Shown: in pieces, positions 21,572 through 32,805 of the stretch
Position numbering within the stretch: the first letter of the stretch is position 1
Layout of the letters: each line of letters begins with the position of its first letter
From: Dillenia suffruticosa
Taxonomy: Eukaryota; Streptophyta; Magnoliopsida; Dilleniales; Dilleniaceae
Assembly (NCBI GenBank): GCA_033439265.1
Contig: JAVTVX010000027.1
Span: 2,805,001-2,869,000 of the forward strand
Direction of reading: 5' to 3'
DNA length: 64,000 bases
The notes under the pieces: generated by a model
The model's input: only the letters and a program-made list of their open reading frames with translations
What the model was told of the DNA's origin: nothing
Databases searched by the model: none
Translations under genes and position numbers: made by a program

Positions 21572-22209
21572 ATCGGTGTTTGTTTGGTTCCCCAAAGATA
21601 AAATGATTAAAAATGACCTTACCATGACCTTTACGTTACCATTAGTATATTCCAAACAAATTAAATAAACTTTTGGAATAGTTAGCCAGCGGTTGTTTGA
21701 ATGCCAGTGAACTGGCCAGAGGAAAAACTAAAGAAGAATCCACTTGCAATGGTTCACATCCTGCACCAGAATTTTTAAACCCCAGAAGATACATTCACCA
21801 GGCAAAATCACCAAAGTCCTTAAGCTTAATTTTATTTAATTATTTTATTAAAACTCAAAAGATTTTTGTAGAAAACGAGAAATTTTAGTAAATGAAATTT
21901 GAAAATTTTATATTAAAAAATTAAATTATTACTCTAGAATAATATTTTATTGAAAAATTGCTCGACGTACACCAAAAAAGACCTCAAGATGATATTTCTA
22001 TAATAATTAAATAGTTTAAATCACTAAAACGTGCAGTATTTTTTATTTCCCTCGCTTATATGAGCTGATAAGGACTCCCCAATATTCTCTCTAGCTCTCT
22101 CTCCCGGGGCCGGCAACAACGTAAGAGTCTATTATTTAATTACATTTGTGATTCCAAAATTCAATAATCATGTTTGTAGTTTAATAGAATGTGCTTTAAT
22201 ATAACCGAT
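21572..22209. other. AT-rich spacer, nothing recognised
   Basis: Partly alignable with 35060-35160. A segment at about 21825-22000 recurs at 6566-6735, so it is a dispersed or co-duplicated repeat. No gene seen. Confidence 0.45.
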
Positions 22210-22429
22210 CTACTTGACATTGAGGCAGCCCTATGAACAAGCTCTCGGTCACAGCTTTCTCCTTTGTCTTTGGCTTGAATTGGAATCTTCTTGCAGGATA
22301 AGCACTTTGGCACTAAAAATTCTCTGCATTGTACCAAAGAAAGATGGTTCTTCTCATATTATTGCTTCTCTTCACATTATTGTCTCGCAAAATCAGAATA
22401 AGAAAAAGAACACAGAGGAAGATACATGA

Positions 22430-23407
22430 CATAAGTTAGCAGCACCAACATTTTCCATGCATGTCAAACATTCTACTCCAAAAGTGGAGACGAAAATCTC
22501 AACGAGGAGTGGGAATTGCAAAAGAGCAAAAAGGGTGACAGAAATACTAGCAAACAACATTATAGGCATCCGGGCACAATGACAATGTAGTAGGTAAGGA
22601 TCTGAGGAAGTCGGCTTCTGTTTAGCGTGATGTGAGAATTCCTTGGAACATTAGTACACATGTTGAGGAAGAGAATAGAGATGATGCATCTCATCCGACA
22701 TTATGAAAACCATATAGTAGTCCGTACGAGTTTGACAGTTGGTTCCATTAGGAATGGTAAAGGCTGCAGCAAACATGATAGGAGAGATAAGAGCAGCCCC
22801 AACCGTTTAAGGTGTTGCCGTGTCTTGCATCCATTTCTCATCTGCTTTGGGTTTTGTGTGTTGTTCAGTGAACAGAACAAGGGGTGTTTTCCCTGCAGCA
22901 TTCCCTGTCTCCTTGAACTTTGGCCGCACAATGCCCCATGCTTCCTGCAAATTAGAATCCAAAGAACAATAGAGAGAAAGAGGCTTTTTTTTTTTTTTTT
23001 AATTATGACATTAATACTAGTACCTTGTACCATTGGAGTCCTCTTTGCATTTGCAGGGCAGCCCCAGAAATTCCATCAAGCTGATTGTAAGCTGCAAGAA
23101 TTGCGACTACATGCATTATGCTGTTTTGGTCTTTGTCAACATGTAATATGCTGTTTTGCTCTTTGTCAACATTAGTAGCTGCAAATGGCTTCTTAGTAGT
23201 CATTGTATACAATAGGCTCAAGACCTTGTCTTGGTGCTTAAGAGTTGCATGTTGTATTACACTACCACCATTAGGATCATTGAGATCCATGGCTTCAGCG
23301 TAGAATTTCCTGACCTTGATGAACAACCCAATAATCCCATTTGAAGCAGCATCAGAAATGACAGGAAGAATTCGATTTGATTGAGCCGTTGAGGGTCCAA
23401 AACCAGC
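22430..23407 (-). pseudogene. Ankyrin-PGG pseudogene (exon 6 and PGG exon)
   Basis: Exon 6 (23407-23024) is open and reads DAASNGIIGLFIKVRKF and ALQMQRGLQWYK before a normal GTACTA donor. It contains a short tandem duplication (VDKEQNSILH and VDKDQNSIMH) near 23130-23175. The PGG exon (about 22950-22430) is degraded: MQDTATP is followed by a stop, several frame changes come after it, and it ends in a recognisable FALLQFPLLVEIFVSTFG. No gag-like or ankyrin exon of this copy is present upstream. The PGG part and its 3' flank (from 22210) are duplicated at 35555-36280. Confidence 0.75.
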
Positions 23408-23842
23408 AACTCTAGGCATATGCTAGGGCTTCAACATGCTTCAACTTTGTGTCCTATCTATGCTTAAATCATGGAATTTTAATTCAAACTAAGACATAAA
23501 TTTCATCATTCTTCAAGAAAATGATATAAAAAAATTTAAGAAAATAATGAAATTTCCATAGCCAAAGAATCCAATTAGCTGCATGGATGCTCACAGGATA
23601 TAGATCTCACTATGGATTGAGCGAACTCAACACAAACTAAACAGTTGTCTCAAACTAGATATAGAATTGGCTACATCAACTATATCATGCTTAGAGAAGA
23701 GAAACAAGTTGGACAAGCCCTTTTGTTATGCCAATCATCTCGAGCGCTGACTGTAGCGTCTGCTCTTCTTATTGCAACTAAGAAAATCCTAGGGAAAAGG
23801 GGCAATACAATGATTAGAAGGCTCCTATTTCATTTCAGATAT

Positions 23843-24027
23843 AAAAAAAAGGCTCACCCGGTATATAAAGTGCTCACTGGTTTAGTACGGGGGTAGGGGA
23901 AGGGTGAATATATATGTACGCAACCTTCCCCTTACATTTTTTCCAAAGAGGCTGTTTTCACGTCTCGAACCCGTGACCTCGAGGTCACCAAAGGAACAAC
24001 TCAACCATTGCGCCAAGATTCGCCCTC
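23843..24027 (-). mobile_element. tRNA-derived SINE, Au-type
   Basis: The minus strand starts near 24027 with a tRNA-like head. Box A lies at 24015-24005 (TGGCGCAATGG) and box B at 23971-23962 (GGTTCGAGAC). The body follows (AAACAGCCTCTTTGG, AAGGTTGCGTAC, CACCCTTCCCCTACCCCC), ending in a T-rich tail. This is the layout and wording of the Au SINE family of flowering plants. The paralogous site in unit 1 (about 760) lacks it, so it arrived after the duplication. Confidence 0.85.
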
Positions 24028-24700
24028 AAAAAAAAAATGTTAATAGTTAAAAATTCCACAATGTCTACAAGACACATCATGCCTTCCGGGCATTCTATTG
24101 AAGGAGAAGCACTAACTAAGCATTCAAGAGAGACTATCAAAGACATTTTCAAGACAGGACCTTCAAGGACAAATGCAGAAGAAAGAGAAAACAAGATACA
24201 CTAAACAAACTTTCTAATTAAGGTAATCTGGCAGTAAAGGTATAGTTTTAGATCTGGATTCCAGCTGGACCCTCACAATAAGCGGGACAAATATTCATGA
24301 TCATTTTTGTATTCCCTTTATAATTTGACCTAAATTTGGAGAGAGGGAGAAAAAGAGTCAGAGAGAGAGAGAGAGAGAGAAGAATTTATGTTAGCATAAG
24401 AATTTCTCCTTGCATTAAAATGATATAAGATCAAGAAAAAAAAATTAAATATTCTTCTTTGAAGTGCCTAAGGATATATGTTAAAGGCATAAATCCTACC
24501 ATGATGCTATGCTAGAGAAGACTTGCCTTTTTTATTGATTAGGGCATCATATAAATGGTATAGAAGGCACTAATTGGTATGAAGAAGTGCTATAATGAAG
24601 AACTATCATCATATATGAAATCAAAGATCAAAGTGACAGGATGTGGAGGAAGGTGAATCTCCTAAGTTAATCATGTCTATTTACCCTTTTTGTCTATTTT
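24028..24700. other. Remainder of an 860-bp insertion, unidentified
   Basis: Unit 1 runs straight through this site (about 755-765). Here 23845 to about 24700 is extra, flanked by a repeat resembling TTTCAGATATA / TTTCAGATACA. The left end is the SINE; the rest is AT-rich with a (GA)n run near 24360-24380 and no recognisable coding content. It may be one composite insertion or two events. Confidence 0.45.
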
Positions 24701-24829
24701 CAGATACAAAGGAAACTATAATCATTCGAGGTATTTAATTTTGGCTATGCACTGCCGCAGTCCTCAAAAAATGGGCAACACTGTCCCTCCTGCGAAAAGG
24801 ATCCACCAAAACATTTCAATTGTAGGCGT

Positions 24830-25300
24830 TGGAGAATATTGTAGAGCCAAAGTTCATAAAATCAAGAGATAATGAAGGCAAAACACCAAGTGATTCATCC
24901 ACCATGTAGCATAAGAACTTGGTTAAAGAAGGCGAGAGATGGATGAAAGACAAAAGTACGCATATGGCTGCTCTCATTGCCAGAATATTAAGATTTCCAA
25001 GTGGTGATAACCAAAACTCATGTATGCTGGTGATCTGGATCACACGTCCACCCCCTTTTGATATTCATTATAGTAGATGCAATCTCTCTCTCCTCTTCTA
25101 CGGAATCCCTCCTAAGACAATTTTCTCAAGTCACATCCGAACAAGATAATAGCATTCTGTGCAACGATCCATGCAAATGCTTCAAGAAACAATAGGTATG
25201 GTTGTTTTACCAATGTTTTTTTTGGCTGATACCATTATTATTGCCCTGTTTGCTTGTTCTTTCAACGCATAGGCCTAGCACTTTTTAATGAGAAACGATT
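24830..25300 (+). pseudogene. PGG exon remnant, opposite strand, unit 3
   Basis: Duplicate of the remnant at 868-1345. It reads NIVEPKFIKSRDNEGKTPSD, then a stop, then NLVKEGERWMKDKSTH and GDNQNSCM in plus orientation, with the same kind of decay. Shared lesions show that it was dead before the units were duplicated. Confidence 0.7.
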
Positions 25301-25334
25301 GAAAAGTGACCATGGAAAATTTCTATTACAACAA

Positions 25335-26960
25335 CAATAACAGCAATCTGAACCTTAATCCCAAATTCTAAAGTTGGTCATTTGAGAAATAAATATATAA
25401 TAGAAGAAAAAAAACATAAAATTTAAGTTTGAAAACAAAAATAAAGGAAATAACATTAAAAAAATAAAAATAAGAAAATAAACTATCCATAAAAACTTAA
25501 AATAATAAGAGAGATGATTTAATTATTTCAAATTTTTATACGTCACTCATTCCTATTTAAAATCTTCTTGTTAACTAAATTCTTGACACTCATATTTTTG
25601 CAGATAACTTGTATCCAATTTTCAACAATTTATCTCGACGTTTCACTAAATCTCCCACATTTAAAGTGTCGCTTCTCCTAAATGATGCATTTTTGGATCT
25701 TTGTTACACATGTCCAAATCATCTCAAACGACACTCTCGCATTTATCCACAATTGAACTCGTTCCTAACTTAGTACGTATCATTTCATTTTTAATCATAT
25801 ATTTTTTAGTTTTACCATATATCCATATCAATATTTTCATTTCAACAACAACTATTTTATACTGTTGTTGTTGTTTAATGGTCCAATATTCGGTATCATA
25901 CAATAATGCAAGTTTTATTACAATTCTATAAAATTTTTCATTCAATTGCAATAATATCGTGTGATTGCAAAAAACTCCAAATACACTTTTTCATTTCATT
26001 CAATTCGCTTGAATCCTATAATTCACATTCTCAACTATATTACTATCATTTTGAATGATGAATCCAAAATATCTAAAACATTCACTTTTCTGTACGTACT
26101 GTCCTTGTAATTTAATCATTTTTTATCATTCTGATAGTTGCCACTAAATATACATCTCATATATTCAGTTTTTGACTAACTCAACCTAAATTCTCTGAAT
26201 TGTAATATGTCTCTTCATAACTCCAATTTAGTACTAATTTACTCTTTAATTTCATCAGTTAGCGCTATATCATTTGCAAAAAGTATACACAATGATATTT
26301 CATCTTGGATACTATTAGTGATTTCATCTATCACTATTGTAAAAATGAAAGAACTTAATGCCAAATCTTAATGAAACCTAATGTTAATTGAGAAATTATC
26401 ACTTAAATCCCGTAAGTTTTTATATTGATAACAGTTCTATCATACATATTTTTTATGAAATTAATGTATCTGATCTTATTTTTCGTCAACGCCCATCACA
26501 ATATGTCTCTAAGAATGCTATCATATACTTTTTCTAAATCAATAAATATCATATGTAGATCTTTTTTTTTATACTCTAAACGTCTCCATTAAATGACTTA
26601 GAGAGTGAATGGTTTCGGTGGTAAATTTTTTTTATATGAATCCAAATTGATTTTAAAACACATTTATCTCCGATCTCAATTTATACTCTATTACTCTCTC
26701 CTACAACTTTATAATATGACTCATAAATTTAGTTTTTCTATAACTGAAACAATTTTGTATGTCCCTTTTATTTTTATATAGTGGTACAAGTGCGCTCTCC
26801 TTCCATACTTTGAGTATTTTCCTTGCTAGATTTTATTAAAAAAATCCGTTAATATTTCTATCCTCACTTCACCCAAACAATTCCACACCTCAATAGGAAT
26901 GTCATCGGATCCTATGGCTTTATTATTCTTCATAAGAACCATGAAAAATTTCTATTAATT
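25335..26960 (-). mobile_element. RTE-type LINE fragment, duplicate copy
   Basis: Colinear with 1362-2990, including the CAA-repeat tail and the reverse-transcriptase part. It has its own scattered substitutions and small indels. It was copied by segmental duplication and not by a separate transposition, because both flanks are also shared. Confidence 0.8.
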
Positions 26961-27345
26961 AAGAAAAAGAAAATTCTATGCCCATGGGTGGAAAACAAAT
27001 CTCTACAAGAATGAATATTGAAACAAAGCAAAGAGTGCAAAATGGCAATGGAATGGTTGCCAAAAAAACTGGTAAAATAAGCCAATGGAATGGTATTATC
27101 ACCTCGTAAAAATTTCTAATGGTGTGGCTATCACCATGAAGGGATGTTGGTTCTAATCATGAAACATGTGAAATCCATTTTCTAAGAACACTCGCATGCT
27201 TATGGATTGGTATTTACCACCTGGGAACCTAAATCCTGCGTTGAACATGATTATAGCAATTACTTGTCTTTCAACCATTTCTCACCTTCTTTAACCAAAC
27301 AATGAACAACAATGTGATTGGCTCTAGAGATTGTGCACTTTGGGA

Positions 27346-27603
27346 CTAAAGTTGCCGTTGCAGTTGTCGCTGCAGATATTGATAGCAAGTCCATTCCAAG
27401 AACCAAACAAACCGACAGATTTCTGACCAAGCATATTTAGAGCAGAGAACAGAGGCCATTTGAATACATGCAAAGCCATGGCATTTACCCGCAATAAAAT
27501 CCCAACGAACTTGACCCTTCAAATAGGTTTTACTGTATCTGCTCCGTCTCATGTATTTATCTCCTTTTAGGGTTTCAGGAACTATTGCATACAGCACCAT
27601 TTG
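27346..27603 (-). pseudogene. Decayed copy of the gag-like first exon, unit 3
   Basis: Sister of 3301-3630: AIVPETLKGDKYMRRSRYSK followed by YLKGQVRWDFI and a Gln-rich end that is cut shorter. It looks broken and is followed downstream by the same PGG scrap. It shows that exon 1 was copied within the cluster apart from its ankyrin exons. Confidence 0.7.
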
Positions 27604-27784
27604 ATTTGGCCAACACCGACTGAGAGAATAGCACCAACCGAAGTAAGACTATGTTCCGTAATTTAGTCTTAATTTGGCAAAGATTGGCGTAAATGACTTT
27701 AAATTGAATTCATTAAAACATGAAACCTAGTCAAGTTTAGAACTCTGAAACAGGATGACTGTGGAAAGGGTTGTGAGCTAAGGT

Positions 27785-28430
27785 TTACCTTCTATCAACG
27801 GCGACGATGAAGGGAAACGAACTCCGGCTACAGAACCCACCGCCAACTTCACCAAACTCGATGTCTGACATCGATCTAGCTCGAACGGCGACAGACAGCG
27901 GCGGCTCTAAAGCATTCCGATCGGCTGCTCCGATAGTGCAAATGACAACGAACGGACATGGATCTACGTGATTTCAGTCGAAATCCAACAGCAAATCTTG
28001 CAACAGTTAAGACCCGCACAGATATAGCTCCGATGAAGACGAAACGGAGCCCATCACCGACAAGGTTAGAGAGATCAGAAGTATATTTTTCATAATTACG
28101 AGAGATAACGCAGATCAACGGCCATAGGCAAGGAGAAGGAAGCAGATAAGAGGAAAAACGGCTTTCCCAGCTGGGACGGCGATCGTCTGGAAACAATGGG
28201 GCTCTGCTGTGGTCGGAGAAGGTCACCATAGTGGAAATGTGGCCTCCGCAGCCGAGGAAAGTCGAAAACTCGAGGGCGACGACGGCCTGGTACAGGAGGC
28301 AGCATAGACGGAGGAAACGAGTAAGAAAAAAGAAATAGTGGTTATTAGGGACACACAGCTGAGATCTGAACAGAGAATCAAAACAGATCCCACGGCCAAG
28401 ACTGAGCGATTGAGAGAGTTGAGATCAGAA
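27785..28430 (-). other. GC-rich exon-like segment, duplicate
   Basis: Duplicate of 3815-4440 with the splice-donor context kept at its low-coordinate end. The open frames differ from the first copy, which argues against a conserved protein and for a leader or promoter-like piece. Confidence 0.35.
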
Positions 28431-28464
28431 TATATTATCATATTAGATTTAGTGTCGGTTTGAC

Positions 28465-28890
28465 GGATATTTTTTTTCGATTTCGCTTCTCTATTAAATA
28501 GATTTTTTTCTTCTTAAAATTATTTTTTTATAAATAAAATTTTAAAAAATAGGTTTTAAGAAAAAAACTCTTAGGAAAAACTTTTTATACTTCTTAATTT
28601 TTAAACGATAATTTTTTAAGAAATATTTTTTTATTCTATTTATATCTTTAATAGAAAGATATAAAATTTTAAATATATTTATATCGTAAATTCATTTATC
28701 CTCATATTCTCTCTTTCACTTTAACTTTAATTTTAACTCTTAACTTTTAAATTTTAATTTTATTTAAAAAGTTATGAAATCAGTTTATTTTTAAAAATAA
28801 AATTATCAAACAACCCTTTATTTTATTTTAAAAATTATTAATTTCTACTTCTGAAAAAAAAAAACAATCTTATCAAACGGTCACTTAATA
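28465..28890. repeat. AT-rich MITE-like repeat, duplicate
   Basis: Duplicate of 4490-4930, ending with a TTATCAAACGGTCACTTA-like word. Confidence 0.35.
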
Positions 28891-29589
28891 ATAAACAATC
28901 AAGATAAATCTAACGTAGAAAAACTTAACAATAACAATAACAACAATCTTAATCCAAAAAATTAATGAAACCAAACAGCAATTTTAATCTAAAAAATTAA
29001 TAAAACCAAACTCTCAAAACACAACCCAAAAAATCTAAAATAAGACACGACTCAATAATAATAATAATAAGAATAACAACAACAACTTAATGTTTTGAGT
29101 CCCAAAAAATGAAGAACACTTGATCTTTTATGTATGTCAATCATATAAACCAAGAAAATTAAAACAAAAAAGATGCGACAAGAATACTAAATTGAGAAAG
29201 ATAAGTAATAAAATGTCTTTAAATTCAGATCCTTAAAACTCATAATGAGAATTAGAAGAGTTTAACATAGTATTAGATATTAAAGACAGATGTCCCCTGA
29301 TCTCTATTGAGAATGCATAATAGAGCTGATTTCAGATCTATTAAAAGGGAAATAAAAAATGATATTTGACTTAGAATTCAAAAAAAAAAAAAAATTCAGT
29401 CTCCTCTCGCTCTCTAGAATGATCGTAAAACCAATTTGACAGCCCAAAAACATTTTGAGGTTTCCTTCTTCCTACTTCTCTTTTTGTTCTTTTTTTACCT
29501 TTAAAGAATAACAAATATATTTAAGTCCATACCATTTTCTGCGAGCAATAAATTCAAAAAAAAAAAAAAAAACGATTTAATATTGGTAT

Positions 29590-29745
29590 ATTAGATTCCT
29601 AAATTTAATTAGAGGTGTCGAATTTGAATCCTAATAATAGAGAAAAATAATTTAGGAGAACCAATTCTTTAATAGGTTTCACAATACTCAGACTAGATTA
29701 GTTTGGTGAAAATCGGATATCGATCGGTGTTAAATTATTCACTTA
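29590..29745 (-). repeat. Dispersed ~115-bp repeat, copy 1 (reverse)
   Basis: Its reverse complement aligns with 30110-30230, 45040-45165 and 57235-57360 across a GACTAATCTGATTCAAAC start, a short-spaced middle and a TTAATTAAGAGGAT-like end. No coding capacity. It may be a SINE or MITE family; I cannot place it. Confidence 0.45.
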
Positions 29746-30109
29746 TAAAAAAAAAATCCTAAATTTAAGATTCTTCAAGAAAATACTGGATTCAATTCTT
29801 AAATTAACTTCTTTTCGCCTTCGCTATTACACAACAAGAGGGTCAAGTAATAGCAGTAATAGTATGTCCTAATTTTTTTTTTTATTATAAGAATTTTTAT
29901 TGTACGATTAACATGATACAAAATTAAATTTTAAAGATTAATTTAATTTTATCATCGATTATAAACAGAGAAAAACACCTAGAAATACTTCTTTTATTTA
30001 TTTATTATTTAAATTGCGATTACACATGAGAGAGGGGAAGAGCCCACTGGGCACCAAAAATAGTGCAAGATTAATTGAAAATTAAATTTGGTACATTAAC
30101 TCAAAATAT

Positions 30110-30230
30110 CAGATTGTACTAACTAATCCGATCCAAGCGTTATAAGATTTATTATAGGGTTGGTTATTTCAAATTCTGTTTTACTATTCTTATGGGTCGA
30201 ACTCTAAACCTATGATTAAGGAGATGCATG
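30110..30230 (+). repeat. Dispersed ~115-bp repeat, copy 2
   Basis: Forward copy of the same unclassified repeat, only about 400 bp from the reverse copy, so the two could pair. Confidence 0.45.
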
Positions 30231-30264
30231 GTTGGATTTTTGTACCCACGCAAGTTTGGTATAA

Positions 30265-30430
30265 CATTGCTATCATGACACAACTTTCTTGTTGAGAATG
30301 CAAGGACCATACATGGAAAGAGCAATCTGAACAAGAGGAAACTGCACCAAAGCAAAAAGGGTAATGGGAATGCTGCCAAGCAAAATAATTGGCGTAACAT
30401 TTTGACTTGCTAAAGACGAATATTAGTCTT
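30265..30430 (-). pseudogene. PGG exon 3' tail, unit 3
   Basis: Counterpart of 6793-6935: the last membrane segment of the PGG exon, about 350 bp downstream of the full exon of copy B. Confidence 0.65.
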
Positions 30431-30784
30431 AAAAAGTATACGTTATTATGCAAGGTAAAAAGAGAAAAAAGAAAAAAAGAAAAAAAGAAAAAAAGAAAAA
30501 AATTGTTGGACACAGAAACACCGAGAAATATTTCTTCTATTATTCATCACTCGAATATATGAACTAAAGCAGATAGATTACACATGAGACAGAGAGAGAG
30601 AGAACAAGCCCATCAGGCGCCAAACAGCTCTCAATTAAAAAAACAACTACAAAAAAATTTGGTACATTAACTAGAAATGTAACTGTGATCTTATTTTGTA
30701 ACACACTTCTCCGTACAACGGTCTGACACTTAATCTCAAATTTTAGAATCGACTTCTCAATAAAAATTTAAAATAATTACATTG

Positions 30785-32774
30785 CTACCATGACACTCTT
30801 TTTTTGTTGAAAATGCTAGGACCGTACGTGGAAAGAGCAATCTGAACAAGAAGAGGAAACTGCAACAGAGCAAAAAGGCTGATGGGAATGCTACCAAGCA
30901 AAATGATTGGTGTAATAACCCAACGAAGCCTTTCATGCAGCATCATATAGAGTGTTGCACCAAAGGATATCATCATGGTTGCAATAGAGAAGAAAAGTGT
31001 AGACAAGGCAATAATCAATTTGTTGGGTAGAGACTTGAGAAAATCATCTTCTGCATAGCGGGTGGTGAGAATACCTAAGAACATTAGTATGGATGTTGTA
31101 GAGGAGAAGAGAGAGATTGCAACTGATATGATGAAAACCATGAATGGGTTGACCATGTCTAATTCCTTTCCTAAGAACACAGGCATGCCCGAGTTTTGGT
31201 CATTACCACCTGGAACTGTAAATGCTGCAGTGAACATGATTGTGGCAATGAGGGCAGCCACAACCATACCAAATGTTGCTGTGTCCTTCATCCACTTCTC
31301 TCCTTCTTTAACCAAGTTATCGTGTTGCACAGTAAACAAGTCTCTCGGGGTCCTTCCCTCAATGTTTCTTGCTTCCTTGAACTTGGGCTCCACAATTTTT
31401 TCCACCTCCTACAATTGTATCATTGAAGTTGTAACTTATAATTCAAAAAAAAAAAAAAAAAGGTGTTTAAAGCACTGCTACTCTCCATCACCCACATTTC
31501 ATCATAGTTCTTTTATGACTGATTTGAATTATAAGAAAGATAGACTAGAGCATCAAATAGCAACAACAATAACCATCACCCGCCGAACCTTTATCCCACA
31601 AAGTGAAATTAGCTATATGGATCCTCCTGCGTCATTGTGCTCTATTTTATATCATATATTCATCTATAAGATTCTTTTCTTTATACAACAACAATAATCT
31701 TGTTTTATTCCACTAAGTGAGGTCAACAATAAGGATACTTTTATATTATTATATTTTATGTTACATCATATTTTTATCTATATTTAGATAATTTATATTT
31801 TCACCTATATTTAGAGTATAGGACGGCCTTTTCGAAATATCTAAATATTAAGCAGTCCTGGGATTTAGCTCCTCTTTTGAAGCTAGGCTTGCCCGGAAGT
31901 ATGACATGAAAGCTCAGCCCTTCTTGGCATGGGCCTGGTTTTAGCTCAGACCACGTTTGGCTGCCTCTTACTTTGTTTCCTTAGTATCTGTTACAAATCT
32001 CGCTCAAATTACACCCTCACCCATGCTAGACACTGGTCATTACTAAAGAAAAACAAATACAAAGCACAAAAAATCGTTTCAACTTATTTTAAAACACTCA
32101 ATGCAAAGTAAAAAATTGAATACCTTAAACCATTGTAGCTCCCTTTGCATTTGTAGAGCACCACCTGACTTTCGAGCTAGCTGAGAAGAGGGAGCTAGCA
32201 TTGCCGCATGATGTAACATATTGTTACCAAATGTGTCTCTATAGCCCACTATAATATACTTCTTTGTGCCCATTTCATACATAAGGTTGAAAATATTTTC
32301 CTGGCGTTGGAGCACTGCATAGTTAAAGGGATATCTTCCATGTTCATCATAGAACCATATCAAATCAGGATAAGACTTAAACACCTCAATGACAAACTCA
32401 ATCAGCCCACTTTCAACAGCACGGAACAATGCCTGTGATATCCCACTATTTGAAAACTCCGACCAGTCCAAAACAGATATCTCTTTACATATTCCATGTA
32501 GCAATGTAAGAGCTTGAGCATGAATCAGCTTTCGCTCTTCTAGATGTTTAACACCTGGAACTATGATCAAGAGAAACACAATTAGGGCAAATTGGCTAAG
32601 TGGACGATATATCCCCAAATTAAGAAAGAAGAATTCGGTGATCATATTTCATGTTGTTGCATACCAACAATTTTTGTGATTCTCCAAAACAGTCCAAACA
32701 ATTTGCCAAGTGCTGCATATGGAAAATTGGACAAACATGTTAACTTCCTATAACTTGTTTGTGTGTGTGTGTGC

Positions 32775-32805
<31 letters not shown>

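Noticed and set aside
24005-24027. Possible tRNA gene on the minus strand
   Set aside because: Boxes A and B are present, but there is no cloverleaf and the body matches the Au-type SINE, so it is a retroposon.
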